Source: Nostoc sp. 'Peltigera membranacea cyanobiont' 210A
Lineage (GTDB): Bacteria; Cyanobacteriota; Cyanobacteriia; Cyanobacteriales; Nostocaceae
Length of the DNA: 64,000 nt
NCBI RefSeq assembly: GCF_002246015.1
Contig: NZ_NOLJ01000005.1
Location: 592,589 to 656,588 of the forward strand
Reading direction: 5' to 3'
Under the pieces are notes generated by a model, which saw only the letters and a list, made by a program, of their open reading frames with translations, searched no databases and had not been told where the DNA came from. Numbering within the stretch: position 1 is the stretch's first letter; every line of letters starts with the position of its first letter. This document shows, piece by piece, positions 26,846 through 35,453 of the stretch. Position numbers and translations under genes: made by a program.

Positions 26846-27377
26846 ATTGAAAAACTGTTTTTTAGGAAAACATTCTGCTTATTCCTATTCTTACCAATCT
26901 TTGCCGTTAACGGACAAGGATTTAATCTCGTTGCCAAATCTGAAGGGCGGCTTTGTTGTTGAAAATTAGAGTCGTCAGTTTTTGAGGATTTCACAGCATC
27001 TTTAGTACTGATAGCATACTCTTTACCCTTGATTGCAACCTATTTTGCGATTAATTCAGTACCGATCCACTTGCACTCAGTATGACGGATGACTATTAGG
27101 TAAGTTATGCATTTTTCAGCATAAATAGCTAGTTTTTGTTGCAAAAGCTAAAGATTATTTACCATTCAACAGTTATATAAAAAGCAAAAATCACCTGTAA
27201 CAGAGGGGTTCGCAAAATCATGCGTACAAATACTGAATTGTGGAGTTAGACCCCTAACAAGTTCAGTGAAACGACGATGGCTTATTCTTCCCTGACTCAG
27301 CAAAATAATAACAGCTTAGAAGAAAATATACGCAACTCTATTTTCTCAGGAATAGGAGTTACAACAAGGGAATGTAT
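26846..27377. other. Intergenic region upstream of sigF-like gene
   Basis: About 530 bp between divergent genes. A 45-codon frame from ATG 27277 overlaps the sigma gene start but lacks a ribosome site, and I do not call it. The region should hold promoters for both neighbours. Confidence 0.5.
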
Positions 27378-28163
27378 ATGGCAACAAGTGAGTCCTCTTT
27401 ACGAACTGATGGTATAGAATTATTGCACTTGTACCACCAGAATCCTTCTATTAAACTTCGTAATAAACTTGTACAGTTACATACTGGCTTAGTACGGAAG
27501 ATGGCTCATAAATTCAGCCATCAATGTAATGAACCTTATGAAGATTTAGAACAAATTGGGTATTTTGGTTTGATTAGGGCTATTGAGCGTTTCGACCCTA
27601 GCCAAGGATATGCTTTTAGTTCCTTTGCAGTGCCATATATTCGCGGTGAGATGCTGCACTTTTTGCGCGATCGCAGTACTCTATTAAAAATTCCTCGTCG
27701 TTGGCAAGAATTATATAATGAAGGACAAAAGATTCGCAAGGACTTATCTATCTCTTTAGGTCGCCCGCCCAAGGATGCTGAAATTGCCAGTCAACTTCGG
27801 GTATCTGTACAAGAGTGGCAAGAAACCAAGTTAGCTGCTCAAAATCGGATGCCTTTGAGTTTAGATGCAACCGCAGTTAACTATGTTGATTGCCAAATAA
27901 CTTTGGGTGAGGCACTTCCTTGTCCTCGTTCTCATGTGCTTCTGCAACAAGAAGAAGAACGCCAACAACTCCAAGGCGCAATCAATATGTTAGAAGAAAA
28001 GCCCCGTATGGCAGTTGAAATGGTATTCTTGAGAGAACTTTCTCGCAAGGATGCGGCTAAGAACATTGGTACTAGTCCAATGACAGTAACGCGCTATCTG
28101 CAAAAGGGAATTCAAGATTTGATTTGTTATTTGCAACCACAGGTAATGCCCACTGGCTCGTAG
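27378..28163 (+). CDS. sigF: RNA polymerase sigma factor, SigF-type (group 3)
   Basis: I start it at ATG 27378, which has AAGGGA six bases upstream; an ATG two codons earlier overlaps the ribosome site. The product of about 261 residues has region 2 (YEDLEQIGYFGLIRAIERFDPSQGYAFSSFAVPYIRGEMLHFLRD as a whole), region 3 (IPRRWQEL, GRPPKDAEIA) and a region-4 helix-turn-helix (RKDAAKNIGTSPMTVTRYLQKG). This matches the cyanobacterial SigF subgroup of SigB/F-like factors, linked to motility/pilus and stress genes. Whether it is the only sigF of the genome is unknown. Confidence 0.88.
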   Translation: MATSESSLRTDGIELLHLYHQNPSIKLRNKLVQLHTGLVRKMAHKFSHQCNEPYEDLEQIGYFGLIRAIERFDPSQGYAFSSFAVPYIRGEMLHFLRDRSTLLKIPRRWQELYNEGQKIRKDLSISLGRPPKDAEIASQLRVSVQEWQETKLAAQNRMPLSLDATAVNYVDCQITLGEALPCPRSHVLLQQEEERQQLQGAINMLEEKPRMAVEMVFLRELSRKDAAKNIGTSPMTVTRYLQKGIQDLICYLQPQVMPTGS

Positions 28164-28235
28164 TCATTAGTCAATGGTCAGTGGTTAGTAGAAAAGCAAC
28201 TGACAAATGACAAATGACAAATGACTAATAACTAA

Positions 28236-30269
28236 TTATCTAGATTTTAAATCAGCGATCGCACCTTTGGTCATAGCAGCAATAGCTTGGTCTGTCGCTT
28301 TTGGCAAATGATAATATTTACCGCCTGCTGTTTGCGATAGTTCTTTGGCAAAGCCCGTAGACACAAATTTACTTTCCGTATCAATTACTAATAGTTGCAT
28401 CCCCAGAGCACGGATTCTGGCAGCAATTTCTAATAATTCTCCTTTGATATCTGGCTTTTCTCCTGGTTCTAGCTGTTCACCCAAAGAACGCGCTAAGGGA
28501 ATATTACCCCGCCCATCGGTAATTGCGACAAGAACAACTTGCCCAATATCTCCACTCATCTGAGCATTTAAGCCGACGCGCACAGCTTGAGTTAAACCAT
28601 GCGCTAAGGGCGAACCCCCACCACAGGGCAACCTTTCCAAACGGTTACGTGCCAAAGCAATAGAACGTGTTGGAGGCAATAATACCTCTGCTTGTTCTCC
28701 CCGGAAGGGAATTAATGCTATTTGGTCGCGGTTTTGATAAGCTTCAGTCAACAGTTGCATCACCGCACCTTTAGCCGATTGCATTCGATTCAAGGCCATT
28801 GAGCCAGAAGCATCTACCACAAATACTACCAACGCCCCGGCTTTGCGTACCAGGCGTTTCGAGCGAATATCAGGCTGTTCGACAATAACTTTTCTATCTG
28901 GTTGTCTTTCTCTTCGTGCTTTTTGATAAGGAGCCGCAGCTCTCAAGGTGGCATCTACTGCAATGCGTCGTGCTTTCCCTTTGGGCAACATTGGCTTAAT
29001 ATAGCGTCCCCTGTCATCAGAAAAGATGACACTACGACTACCAGATTTACCTTGCCGCTTCGCCATTTGAGTAAAGTAAAGCACGTTGTCATCAAGAATT
29101 ACCCCTTCTGGATCAAAGATAAACTCTTCCGGGATGCTAGGGGGTTCTTGCTCTTGATTTTCTTCCTGTTCTTCTTGTTCCTCTTCTTCCTCTTCTGATT
29201 CGTCCTGGGGTTCTTCTTGATTCTGTTGCGGCGGCGGTGGAGGCGGTGGTGGTGCTTGATCTGGTGGTGGTGTCTGCACAACTGTGGCGCGTGGTACAAT
29301 TACCAGTTCCACTGCACGGCGCAAATCTTCAGCATTAACTGTTGTCCGTCCCTCCAAAGCCGCAGCAGCTTTAGCAACCCGCGTGGCGAATAACTCGGCG
29401 CGATGTCCCTGAACTCCGCCGCGAATCGCTTCATCCACTAAATAGGCAATTTGTTCATGGGTGATGATTACTTCTTTTAACCATTCTCGCGCCAAGATTA
29501 TTTGGGTTTTGAGTGAGTCTAAATCTTCGTTGTACTGTTTGAGGAAGTCTTGGGGAGATTTAGAATAAGCGATCGCTTGCTCTACTGCTTCTACTCTTTG
29601 ATCTAAGCCGAGTACACCGTCAGCAGAGAGTGCGATCGCAATTCTATCTAGCAAATGTTCCCGTAATCCGCCTTCTTCTGGATTGTAGGTGGCAATAAAC
29701 AGGGATTTACACGGATGCTGAAAACTAATCCCTTCCCGTTCAATCTGGTTGCGTCCCTCAGATAATACTGTTAAAAGCTGATTTGATATTTGGTCATCTA
29801 ATAAATTAATTTCATCTACGTACAGTACACCGCGGTTGGCTGTAGCGAGTAAACCGGGCTGAAAAATCGTATCACCTTGTTTTACGGACTTTTCAACATC
29901 CACTGAACCTAATAGTCGGTCTTCTGTAATACCTAGAGGAATTTGCAAAAAAGGCGCGGGGATAATTTCGACGGGAACATCTTGAATATCTTTGTCTGCG
30001 TACTCCGCTAATAATTGATCGTCCCATTCTTCTGGGTGATTGGGGTCGCAATTGCTGATTGAACCTTTGACAACTTCAATGGGCGGTAGTAGAGCGTGGA
30101 TAGCACGAGCCATTACAGATTTTGCCGTACCACGACGACCTGCGATCGCCACTCCTCCCAAACCAGGATCGACTGCGGCTAACAGCAAGGCTAATTTAAT
30201 TGCTTCTTGACCGACTACGGCTGTCAAGGGAAAAGCAGTGATGGTGGGATTAATAGTAGGCGCAGGCAT
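28236..30269 (-). CDS. chlD: Magnesium chelatase subunit D
   Basis: The 677-residue ChlD subunit works with ChlI and ChlH to insert Mg2+ into protoporphyrin IX, the committed step to chlorophyll. It has an N-terminal AAA+ domain (Walker A GRRGTAKS at 44-51, Walker B VLYVDEINLL near 148-157), a proline run and very acidic linker (about 334-380), and a C-terminal von Willebrand A domain with MIDAS motif DASGSM (486-491). Its upstream neighbour is divergent. Length and order fit cyanobacterial ChlD rather than ChlI. Confidence 0.96.
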   Translation of the reverse strand: MPAPTINPTITAFPLTAVVGQEAIKLALLLAAVDPGLGGVAIAGRRGTAKSVMARAIHALLPPIEVVKGSISNCDPNHPEEWDDQLLAEYADKDIQDVPVEIIPAPFLQIPLGITEDRLLGSVDVEKSVKQGDTIFQPGLLATANRGVLYVDEINLLDDQISNQLLTVLSEGRNQIEREGISFQHPCKSLFIATYNPEEGGLREHLLDRIAIALSADGVLGLDQRVEAVEQAIAYSKSPQDFLKQYNEDLDSLKTQIILAREWLKEVIITHEQIAYLVDEAIRGGVQGHRAELFATRVAKAAAALEGRTTVNAEDLRRAVELVIVPRATVVQTPPPDQAPPPPPPPPQQNQEEPQDESEEEEEEQEEQEENQEQEPPSIPEEFIFDPEGVILDDNVLYFTQMAKRQGKSGSRSVIFSDDRGRYIKPMLPKGKARRIAVDATLRAAAPYQKARRERQPDRKVIVEQPDIRSKRLVRKAGALVVFVVDASGSMALNRMQSAKGAVMQLLTEAYQNRDQIALIPFRGEQAEVLLPPTRSIALARNRLERLPCGGGSPLAHGLTQAVRVGLNAQMSGDIGQVVLVAITDGRGNIPLARSLGEQLEPGEKPDIKGELLEIAARIRALGMQLLVIDTESKFVSTGFAKELSQTAGGKYYHLPKATDQAIAAMTKGAIADLKSR

Positions 30270-30360
30270 TGTTTGCTTTCATAGCGAGTCTCGGCCTTTA
30301 GCATACCAATTTCTGACACATTTAGAATAAGTATTATGGCAATGAGAGAAAGGTAAGGTT

Positions 30361-30948
30361 ATGAGTATTGCTCAGGCTAAACGCTTCACACTGGATGAAT
30401 ACCACAGGCTTGGAGAATTGGGCTTTTTCCATGAAGATGACCACATTGAATTAATTAACGGGGAAATTATTGAAATGGCATCCAAAGGTACAGCCCATGA
30501 AACTTGTTTAAGAAAACTGTGGAAGGAACTCCCCAAAATACTGGGAGACAAGGCTACTTTGCAATCACAAGCGCCGATTGCTTTGCCACCTAATAGCGAA
30601 CCTGAGCCTGATTTTGCGATTGTTCAAAACCGTGCTGATGATTATCTGTCGGGTCATCCTAAAGCGGCTGATGTGTTTTTAGTAATGGAGGTTTCAGATT
30701 CTTCTTTGGCCTATGACCAAGACGTTAAAATGCCTCTCTATGCTAAAGGAGGTATTACTGATTATTGGATATTCAATTTATTCGATAATTATTTGGAAGC
30801 TTACAGTGAACCATATCAGGATAATCAAGGCATATATGGTTATTCAAATAAGCGAATTTTCCTGTCAGATGAGATAATAACTTTTCCCTGCTTCCCTGAT
30901 TTATCTCTTGATTTAGCTAAGGTGTTTCCGCCAAAGCTGAATTTTTAA
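30361..30948 (+). CDS. Uma2-family (DUF820) PD-(D/E)XK-fold protein
   Basis: The 195-residue protein belongs to the Uma2 family, very expanded in cyanobacteria. The nuclease-like core shows INGEIIEM, then PEPDFAIV (Asp), LVMEVSDSS (Glu) and the following Lys in MPLYAKGGITDYWIF. AAGG lies just before the ATG. The biological role is unknown. It is 23 bp before the next gene, a second PD-(D/E)XK-type protein, suggesting a two-gene unit. Confidence 0.88.
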   Translation: MSIAQAKRFTLDEYHRLGELGFFHEDDHIELINGEIIEMASKGTAHETCLRKLWKELPKILGDKATLQSQAPIALPPNSEPEPDFAIVQNRADDYLSGHPKAADVFLVMEVSDSSLAYDQDVKMPLYAKGGITDYWIFNLFDNYLEAYSEPYQDNQGIYGYSNKRIFLSDEIITFPCFPDLSLDLAKVFPPKLNF

Positions 30949-30971
30949 ACTTTGTTATAGGATTAAGTTTT

Positions 30972-31580
30972 ATGGCTTATATTGATTTTAAACTTATTGA
31001 AGTTATTGATTCTTTTGGGTTAGCTATCCATGAATCATCTGGACTATTCGCAAATGTGCAGGAGCAAGAATGTAGCGATTTGTTATCTACTATTCTTAGG
31101 GAAAATGTTGACTTAGCAGTAGCGATAAGTTCAGAAAAAGCTCGTAGTGAAATGATAATAAGCCCAATTTTATTAGAAATTAGACGCAAATTTAATTATG
31201 AAATAAGCTTTTTTTCTGGAGTTGATTTTACTGTTGACAGCCAGCGAGGATTAAACGGCTTTTGTGATTTTATTTTGAGTCTTTCTTCGGAGCAGTTGCT
31301 TGTGCGTAGTCCGGTAATTGTCTTAGTAGAAAGTAAAAATGAGAATTTGAGGTCTGGTTTAGCACAATGTATTGCCGAAATGGTAGCTGCCCAGTTATTT
31401 AACGAAAGAGGTGGAAATCAAATAAAAGCTATATATGGTGCTGTTACTATCGGTACTATCTGGCAATTCCTCAAGCTTGAAGGCAATGTAGTTTCGATTG
31501 ATTTGAGTGAATATTATATTAAGGATATTAAGATAATTTTGGGTATTTTGTATGGTGCGATCGCGCAAAGTAAGCCGTAA
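30972..31580 (+). CDS. PD-(D/E)XK nuclease-like protein, unknown family
   Basis: The 202-residue protein shows a nuclease-type core: Glu69 in a helix, Asp99 in GFCDFIL, Glu120-x-Lys122 in LVESKNEN, and a helix with Gln132 (AQCIAEMVAAQ). This spacing (D, then E-x-K, then Q) is typical of restriction-like folds. It follows the Uma2 gene by 23 bp. I do not recognise a specific family; a defence or repair nuclease is possible, but no partner methylase or helicase is nearby. Confidence 0.75.
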   Translation: MAYIDFKLIEVIDSFGLAIHESSGLFANVQEQECSDLLSTILRENVDLAVAISSEKARSEMIISPILLEIRRKFNYEISFFSGVDFTVDSQRGLNGFCDFILSLSSEQLLVRSPVIVLVESKNENLRSGLAQCIAEMVAAQLFNERGGNQIKAIYGAVTIGTIWQFLKLEGNVVSIDLSEYYIKDIKIILGILYGAIAQSKP

Positions 31581-32064
31581 ATGAATAATTATTCTAATCA
31601 GTTAATATCCTTGCTTTCTTTCCCAATCTTGCTTTTTATTTCAGTAGGTGTTTCTGCCAGATATATTATATAGTCTAGCAAGTTGATAAATAAAATATTT
31701 AACGAGTACCCATTCACAGTATTCCGATTATATGTGTTATATTTATCCTCAACGCAGCAAAGGAGTCATCATCTAAAAGTGTCTAACTGAGGTTAGTGGT
31801 TTCATACAGATCAGCTTTGAACCATTGGAAAAGCGTAAAAATATTTAATTTACGCTCTGCCGATGGCTAGTTGTTTTTACGAATGCAACCCCTGTATACA
31901 CTCGCATTTGCACTTACAAAGAGTGAATTAAATTGAATTGGTTATATAGCTATTCGGGCAATAATTTTGCTGAGTCTAAATATAATACTAAAGAAATTTA
32001 TTAATGCTAAATGCGTGATTTTCTGACCCTGCGGAGTAAATACAACGCCAAAATTTAAGAACAA
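31581..32064. other. Intergenic region before HNH pseudogene
   Basis: AT-rich, with no supported gene or clear repeat. Confidence 0.45.
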
Positions 32065-32304
32065 ATGAGCAGAATGAATTCTGAACGAAAACGCCGCAAG
32101 AAACAACAAATTAAAGACAGAGATGGAAATTGCTGTCATTGGTGTAATAAATATCTCTAGGATTTGCAAATGACTTTAGATCACTTAATGCCTATCAGTT
32201 ACGGCGGAGGTCACTCGAATGACAACTTAGTTATTTCTTGTTTCCGTTGCAACAATTTACGTGGTAATACTTTCGATTATCCTGACTGCTGTCGAATAGT
32301 TTAG
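32065..32304 (+). pseudogene. HNH endonuclease gene with in-frame stop
   Basis: The frame from ATG 32065 encodes a small HNH nuclease: a basic N-terminus (RKRRKKQQ), CHWC zinc pair, LDHLMPISYGGGHSNDNL (the HNH core) and the second zinc pair CFRC. A TAG at codon 32, just after NKYL, interrupts it before the core. Restart at an ATG four codons later would give the core without the first zinc pair. The remaining frame is undamaged, so the break is recent or suppressed. A terminator-like hairpin follows at 32353-32378. Confidence 0.8.
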
Positions 32305-32352
32305 ATAACTTTTTGAAACTATATTCCTAAAATTGTAGGAATATTTATTGTG

Positions 32353-32380
32353 AGGTAGGCATCTTTGCCTGCCTTTTCAC
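32353..32380 (+). terminator. Rho-independent-type terminator
   Basis: GTAGGCA pairs with TGCCTGCC (one mismatch) and TTTT follows on the plus strand, between the HNH pseudogene and rnc. Confidence 0.6.
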
Positions 32381-32413
32381 TCAATTAAATTTACAAACAA
32401 GTAAAACTTAAAA

Positions 32414-32877
32414 ATGCACGAACTTTTGATTTTCAAAAATGAAAAACTTTTACGACAAGCACTTACTCACCGTTCTTATGTCAACGAACATCCTGGAGAA
32501 GGGGAACATAACGAACGCCTAGAGTTTCTTGGTGACGCTATCCTAAATTTCTTAAGCGGTGAATATCTCTATAAAAAGCATGGAGAAAAGGGAGAAGATG
32601 AATTAACTCGGCGGCGTTCTGCGCTGGTAGATGAGAAGCAATTAGCAAAATTTGCTATTGAAGTAGGTTTAGATTTTCGGATGCGTCTAGGACAAGGTGC
32701 AATACGAGATGGAGGCTACCAAAATCCTAATTTACTTAGCAGTACATTTGAAGCTGTTCTTGGTGCTTACTATTTAGATAATGGTTCGGATATTGGAAAA
32801 GTTCGCGCAATTGTAGAACCACTGTTTGATTCTGTACCTGAGAATATTGTTGTGTCTCGCTCTAATGTAGATTCAAA
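32414..32877 (+). CDS. rnc: RNase III, exon 1 (catalytic domain)
   Basis: The ATG at 32414 opens the RNase III catalytic domain: ALTHRSYVNE, signature NERLEFLGDAIL, then LTRRRSALVDEKQLA and NLLSSTFEAVLGAYYLD. The signature Glu and Asp and the second-motif Glu are present; the position of E. coli Asp114 is Ser (LLSST for LLADT-type), seemingly a feature of this cyanobacterial subtype. The frame is cut after VDSK-like codons (…GAT TCA AA) by a group II intron starting GTGCG at 32878. Unspliced translation ends at 32908. Joined to exon 2 the product is 229 residues, normal for bacterial RNase III. Confidence 0.93.
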
Positions 32878-35104
32878 GTGCGATTCGTTGATTAGTGAAT
32901 CACGGTAATCAGTCCGTAAATAACTAATCCAGCCCACAGCAGATTACTGTCACTAAAGGCTGAACTCTCGGTCAGATGTAGGTGAAAGCCCTACCATTCA
33001 GACTCAGAATTGACTCCTTATCTGCCCACACCGAACAAGCTCGGTTCTTGTAGAGTGAAGCTGGGAACAGGGCGCAATCAGACGACCGTTGCGGGTTGAC
33101 ACTGGCGCTAATAGGGAGTTCCCACGATGAAACAGAGCCTATAAAAGCGACTTACTGCAAGGCAGGGCGCAACACAAAATCCCTGACCTCACTGGAGATT
33201 CATTCCCGCCAAAATATTCTGAAGTAACAGGCAAGAGTCCAGGGAATCCAGTAGTTGAATTGGCTACATCTAAAAGGAACTATCAATCTCTCCGAGGGAA
33301 CGAATAAAAACGAGTTGCGGGTCTTGGGGCAGTCGAACCCCAGGTAGGCTAGACGAGAAGCGGAATCCTCGCAAGTCGGGTAGGACAGACCGTAATTGGT
33401 CTGAGGTGTTCAGAATACACAAACTCTAGAAGAGAAAATGATTAGACACAGTTGTAAAACCAGTGAATCTTGGAAAGCTTTACCGTGGAAGAAGTTCCGC
33501 CGTAACCTTTTCCGCCTTCAAAAGCGCGTGTACAAAGCCGTTCAAGTTGGAGACAAACGGAAAGCTAGGTCACTCCAAAAGCTTATTCTAAAATCCACCT
33601 CGGCTCGATTTCTTGCAATTAGACTTGTATCTCAGCTAAATGCTGGTAAAAAGACGGCTGGTATTGATGGTAAGAAATCCCTCTCATTTGAAGAACGCTT
33701 CAATCTTGAAGAACTACTGAAAATGAATAGTGGAAACTGGAAGCATCAAGGACTACGGGAAATCCCCATCCCTAAAAAGGACGGGACTACCAGAATGCTT
33801 AAAATACCAACCATCGCGGATAGAGCTTGGCAATGCCTCGCAAAATATGCACTAGAAGCAGCACACGAAGCAACGTTCCACGCCAGGAGCTACGGGTTTA
33901 GAACTGGGCGCTCTGCCCATGATGCTCAAAAATACATCTACAATAACCTACGTTCCTCCTGCAAAGGAATAGAAAAACGAGTTATTGAACTCGATATCGA
34001 AAAATGCTTCGACAGGATTAACCACTCAGCAATAATGGACGAACTCATTGCCCCCAAAGGCTTAAAACTCGGTATCTTCCGATGCCTTAAGGCAGGAGTA
34101 AACCCAGAATTCCCCGAACAAGGAACACCTCAAGGGGGAGTGGTCAGTCCGTTACTAGCTAACATCGCGCTCAACGGGATTGAGAGTATTCACAGATACC
34201 ACGCCGAATACAAAAACAGTAGAAGTATCACACCGAAAACCTCGTCCGAGAAAATTGTCGAACCATCAGTCCGATACGCGGATGACATGGTTATTATACT
34301 TCGACCCGAAGACGATGCGATAGAGATACTTGAAAGAATCAGCGAGTTCCTCCGCAAACGCGGAATGAATGTAAGCCAAAAGAAAACCAAAGTTACCGCC
34401 GCGACAGATGGGTTTGATTTCCTCGGCTGGCACTTTAAAGTCCAGAAAAACGGAAAGTTCAGAAGTATTCCCTCAGTGGACAACTTTAAAGCTTTTCGTA
34501 AGAAAGTAAAACACATCATCAACAACTCGAATTATGGTGCTACCACAAAGGCTGAGAAATTAGCCCCAGTAGTAAGAGGTTGGAGAAATTACCATAAGTT
34601 CTGCAAGATGGACGGGTCTAGAAACTCGTTATACCACATCCAAAAAAGAGCTTACACGGTATTCAACAAGGAAACCAAGCAAAACCGCTACTCTAGTAAG
34701 AAACTACTAGACAAAGCACTCCCAGCAGTTCCCTACTCCGAAAATAAACACGTCATGGTTCAAGGAATAAAATCCCCCTATGACGGAAATATAGCCTACT
34801 GGAGCGAACGCAGAAGCAAGCTCTACGATGGCGAAACCTCTAAAGCTCTTAAGAAGCAAAACCATAAATGTGCCTCCTGCGGTTTGAAATTCATTGATGA
34901 AGAAAAGGTACACCTGCACCACATCGACGGAAATCATGCCAACTGGAAGAAAAGTAATCTTGAAGCAATTCACGAGAGTTGCCACGATTACAAACACATG
35001 AGCAAAAGCGCAAGCTAAGAACATCGGGAGCCGTGTACACGGAAACGGGTACGCACGGATCTAACTGAGAGGTGCGGGGAATAATATCCCCCATCGACTC
35101 AACC
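32878..35104 (+). mobile_element. Group II intron interrupting rnc
   Basis: The element starts with the group II consensus GTGCG (32878-32882) and carries a roughly 560-nt structured 5' part, the intron-encoded protein (33438-35018), a domain V hairpin (about 35028-35062, GAGCCGTGTAC, loop GGAAAC and GTACGCACGG) and a domain VI stem (TGAG/CTCA ends) with a candidate bulged A seven to eight bases before the 3' end. The end at 35104 is set by restoring the RNase III frame (Lys-Asn-Arg-Phe); an end one base earlier would have the usual AY but put exon 2 out of frame. All parts needed for splicing and mobility seem intact. It is inserted in the sense direction of the host gene. Confidence 0.92.
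33438..35018 (+). CDS. ltrA: Group II intron reverse transcriptase/maturase with HNH endonuclease
   Basis: The 526-residue intron-encoded protein has an N-terminal RT-0 region, reverse transcriptase motifs (AGIDGKK, ELDIEKCFDRI with Asp186, GTPQGGVVSPLLANI and active-site YADD at 280-283), the maturase/X domain (VRGWRNYHKFC), and a C-terminal DNA-binding/HNH endonuclease domain (CASC at 478-481, HLHHIDGNHANW at 492-503, ESCHDYKH). It helps the RNA fold and splice and carries out retrohoming. Every catalytic motif is intact, so the intron may be mobile. It lies in intron domain IV; the stop is about 10 nt before domain V. Confidence 0.95.
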   Translation: MIRHSCKTSESWKALPWKKFRRNLFRLQKRVYKAVQVGDKRKARSLQKLILKSTSARFLAIRLVSQLNAGKKTAGIDGKKSLSFEERFNLEELLKMNSGNWKHQGLREIPIPKKDGTTRMLKIPTIADRAWQCLAKYALEAAHEATFHARSYGFRTGRSAHDAQKYIYNNLRSSCKGIEKRVIELDIEKCFDRINHSAIMDELIAPKGLKLGIFRCLKAGVNPEFPEQGTPQGGVVSPLLANIALNGIESIHRYHAEYKNSRSITPKTSSEKIVEPSVRYADDMVIILRPEDDAIEILERISEFLRKRGMNVSQKKTKVTAATDGFDFLGWHFKVQKNGKFRSIPSVDNFKAFRKKVKHIINNSNYGATTKAEKLAPVVRGWRNYHKFCKMDGSRNSLYHIQKRAYTVFNKETKQNRYSSKKLLDKALPAVPYSENKHVMVQGIKSPYDGNIAYWSERRSKLYDGETSKALKKQNHKCASCGLKFIDEEKVHLHHIDGNHANWKKSNLEAIHESCHDYKHMSKSAS

Positions 35105-35330
35105 AAATCGCTTTCAAGAATGGGTGCAAAGCAAGGGTATCACTACTCCACCGATATATAATACAAGACAAATAGGTGGTCAATCTCACACACCAGAGTT
35201 TGAATCTGACGTATCTGTGGATGGAGAAAAAAAACCACGGGGAACGGGTAACGGACGCAATAAAAAAGATGCAGAAAAAGCTGCTGCTGAAGACGCGCTA
35301 GCTAACTTGAAAAAACAAGGTTTGTTGTAG
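35105..35330 (+). CDS. rnc: RNase III, exon 2 (dsRNA-binding domain)
   Basis: This 226-bp exon continues the RNase III frame after the intron: NRFQEWVQSKGITTPP, then the double-stranded-RNA-binding domain ending GRNKKDAEKAAAEDALANLKKQGLL. Without splicing it lacks a normal start (only a GTG at 35124), so the binding domain should be made only from spliced mRNA. A strong terminator follows at 35369-35408. Confidence 0.92.
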
Positions 35331-35368
35331 AGTTTATGGGTTCATAAATTTTGAGAAAAATTTCTCAA

Positions 35369-35408
35369 AAAAATGGGGATGGTATACGCCATCCCCATTT
35401 TGTTTTTT
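35369..35408. terminator. Bidirectional terminator between rnc and ftsH
   Basis: AAATGGGGATGG and CCATCCCCATTT form a perfect stem with A-runs and T-runs on each side. It separates the convergent rnc and ftsH genes. Confidence 0.85.
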
Positions 35409-35453
35409 GTTACTTTACTCATTCCCAGATAGTAGCCAGAAAAGAGTCAACTA

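Noticed and set aside
27277..27414. 45-codon frame overlapping the sigF-like start
   Set aside because: No ribosome site, out of frame with the sigma gene, and not recognisable.
32878..32908. Alternative C-terminus of RNase III ending at 32908 as the real protein end
   Set aside because: These codons are the intron 5' end (GTGCG...) and the missing dsRNA-binding domain is found in frame after the intron.
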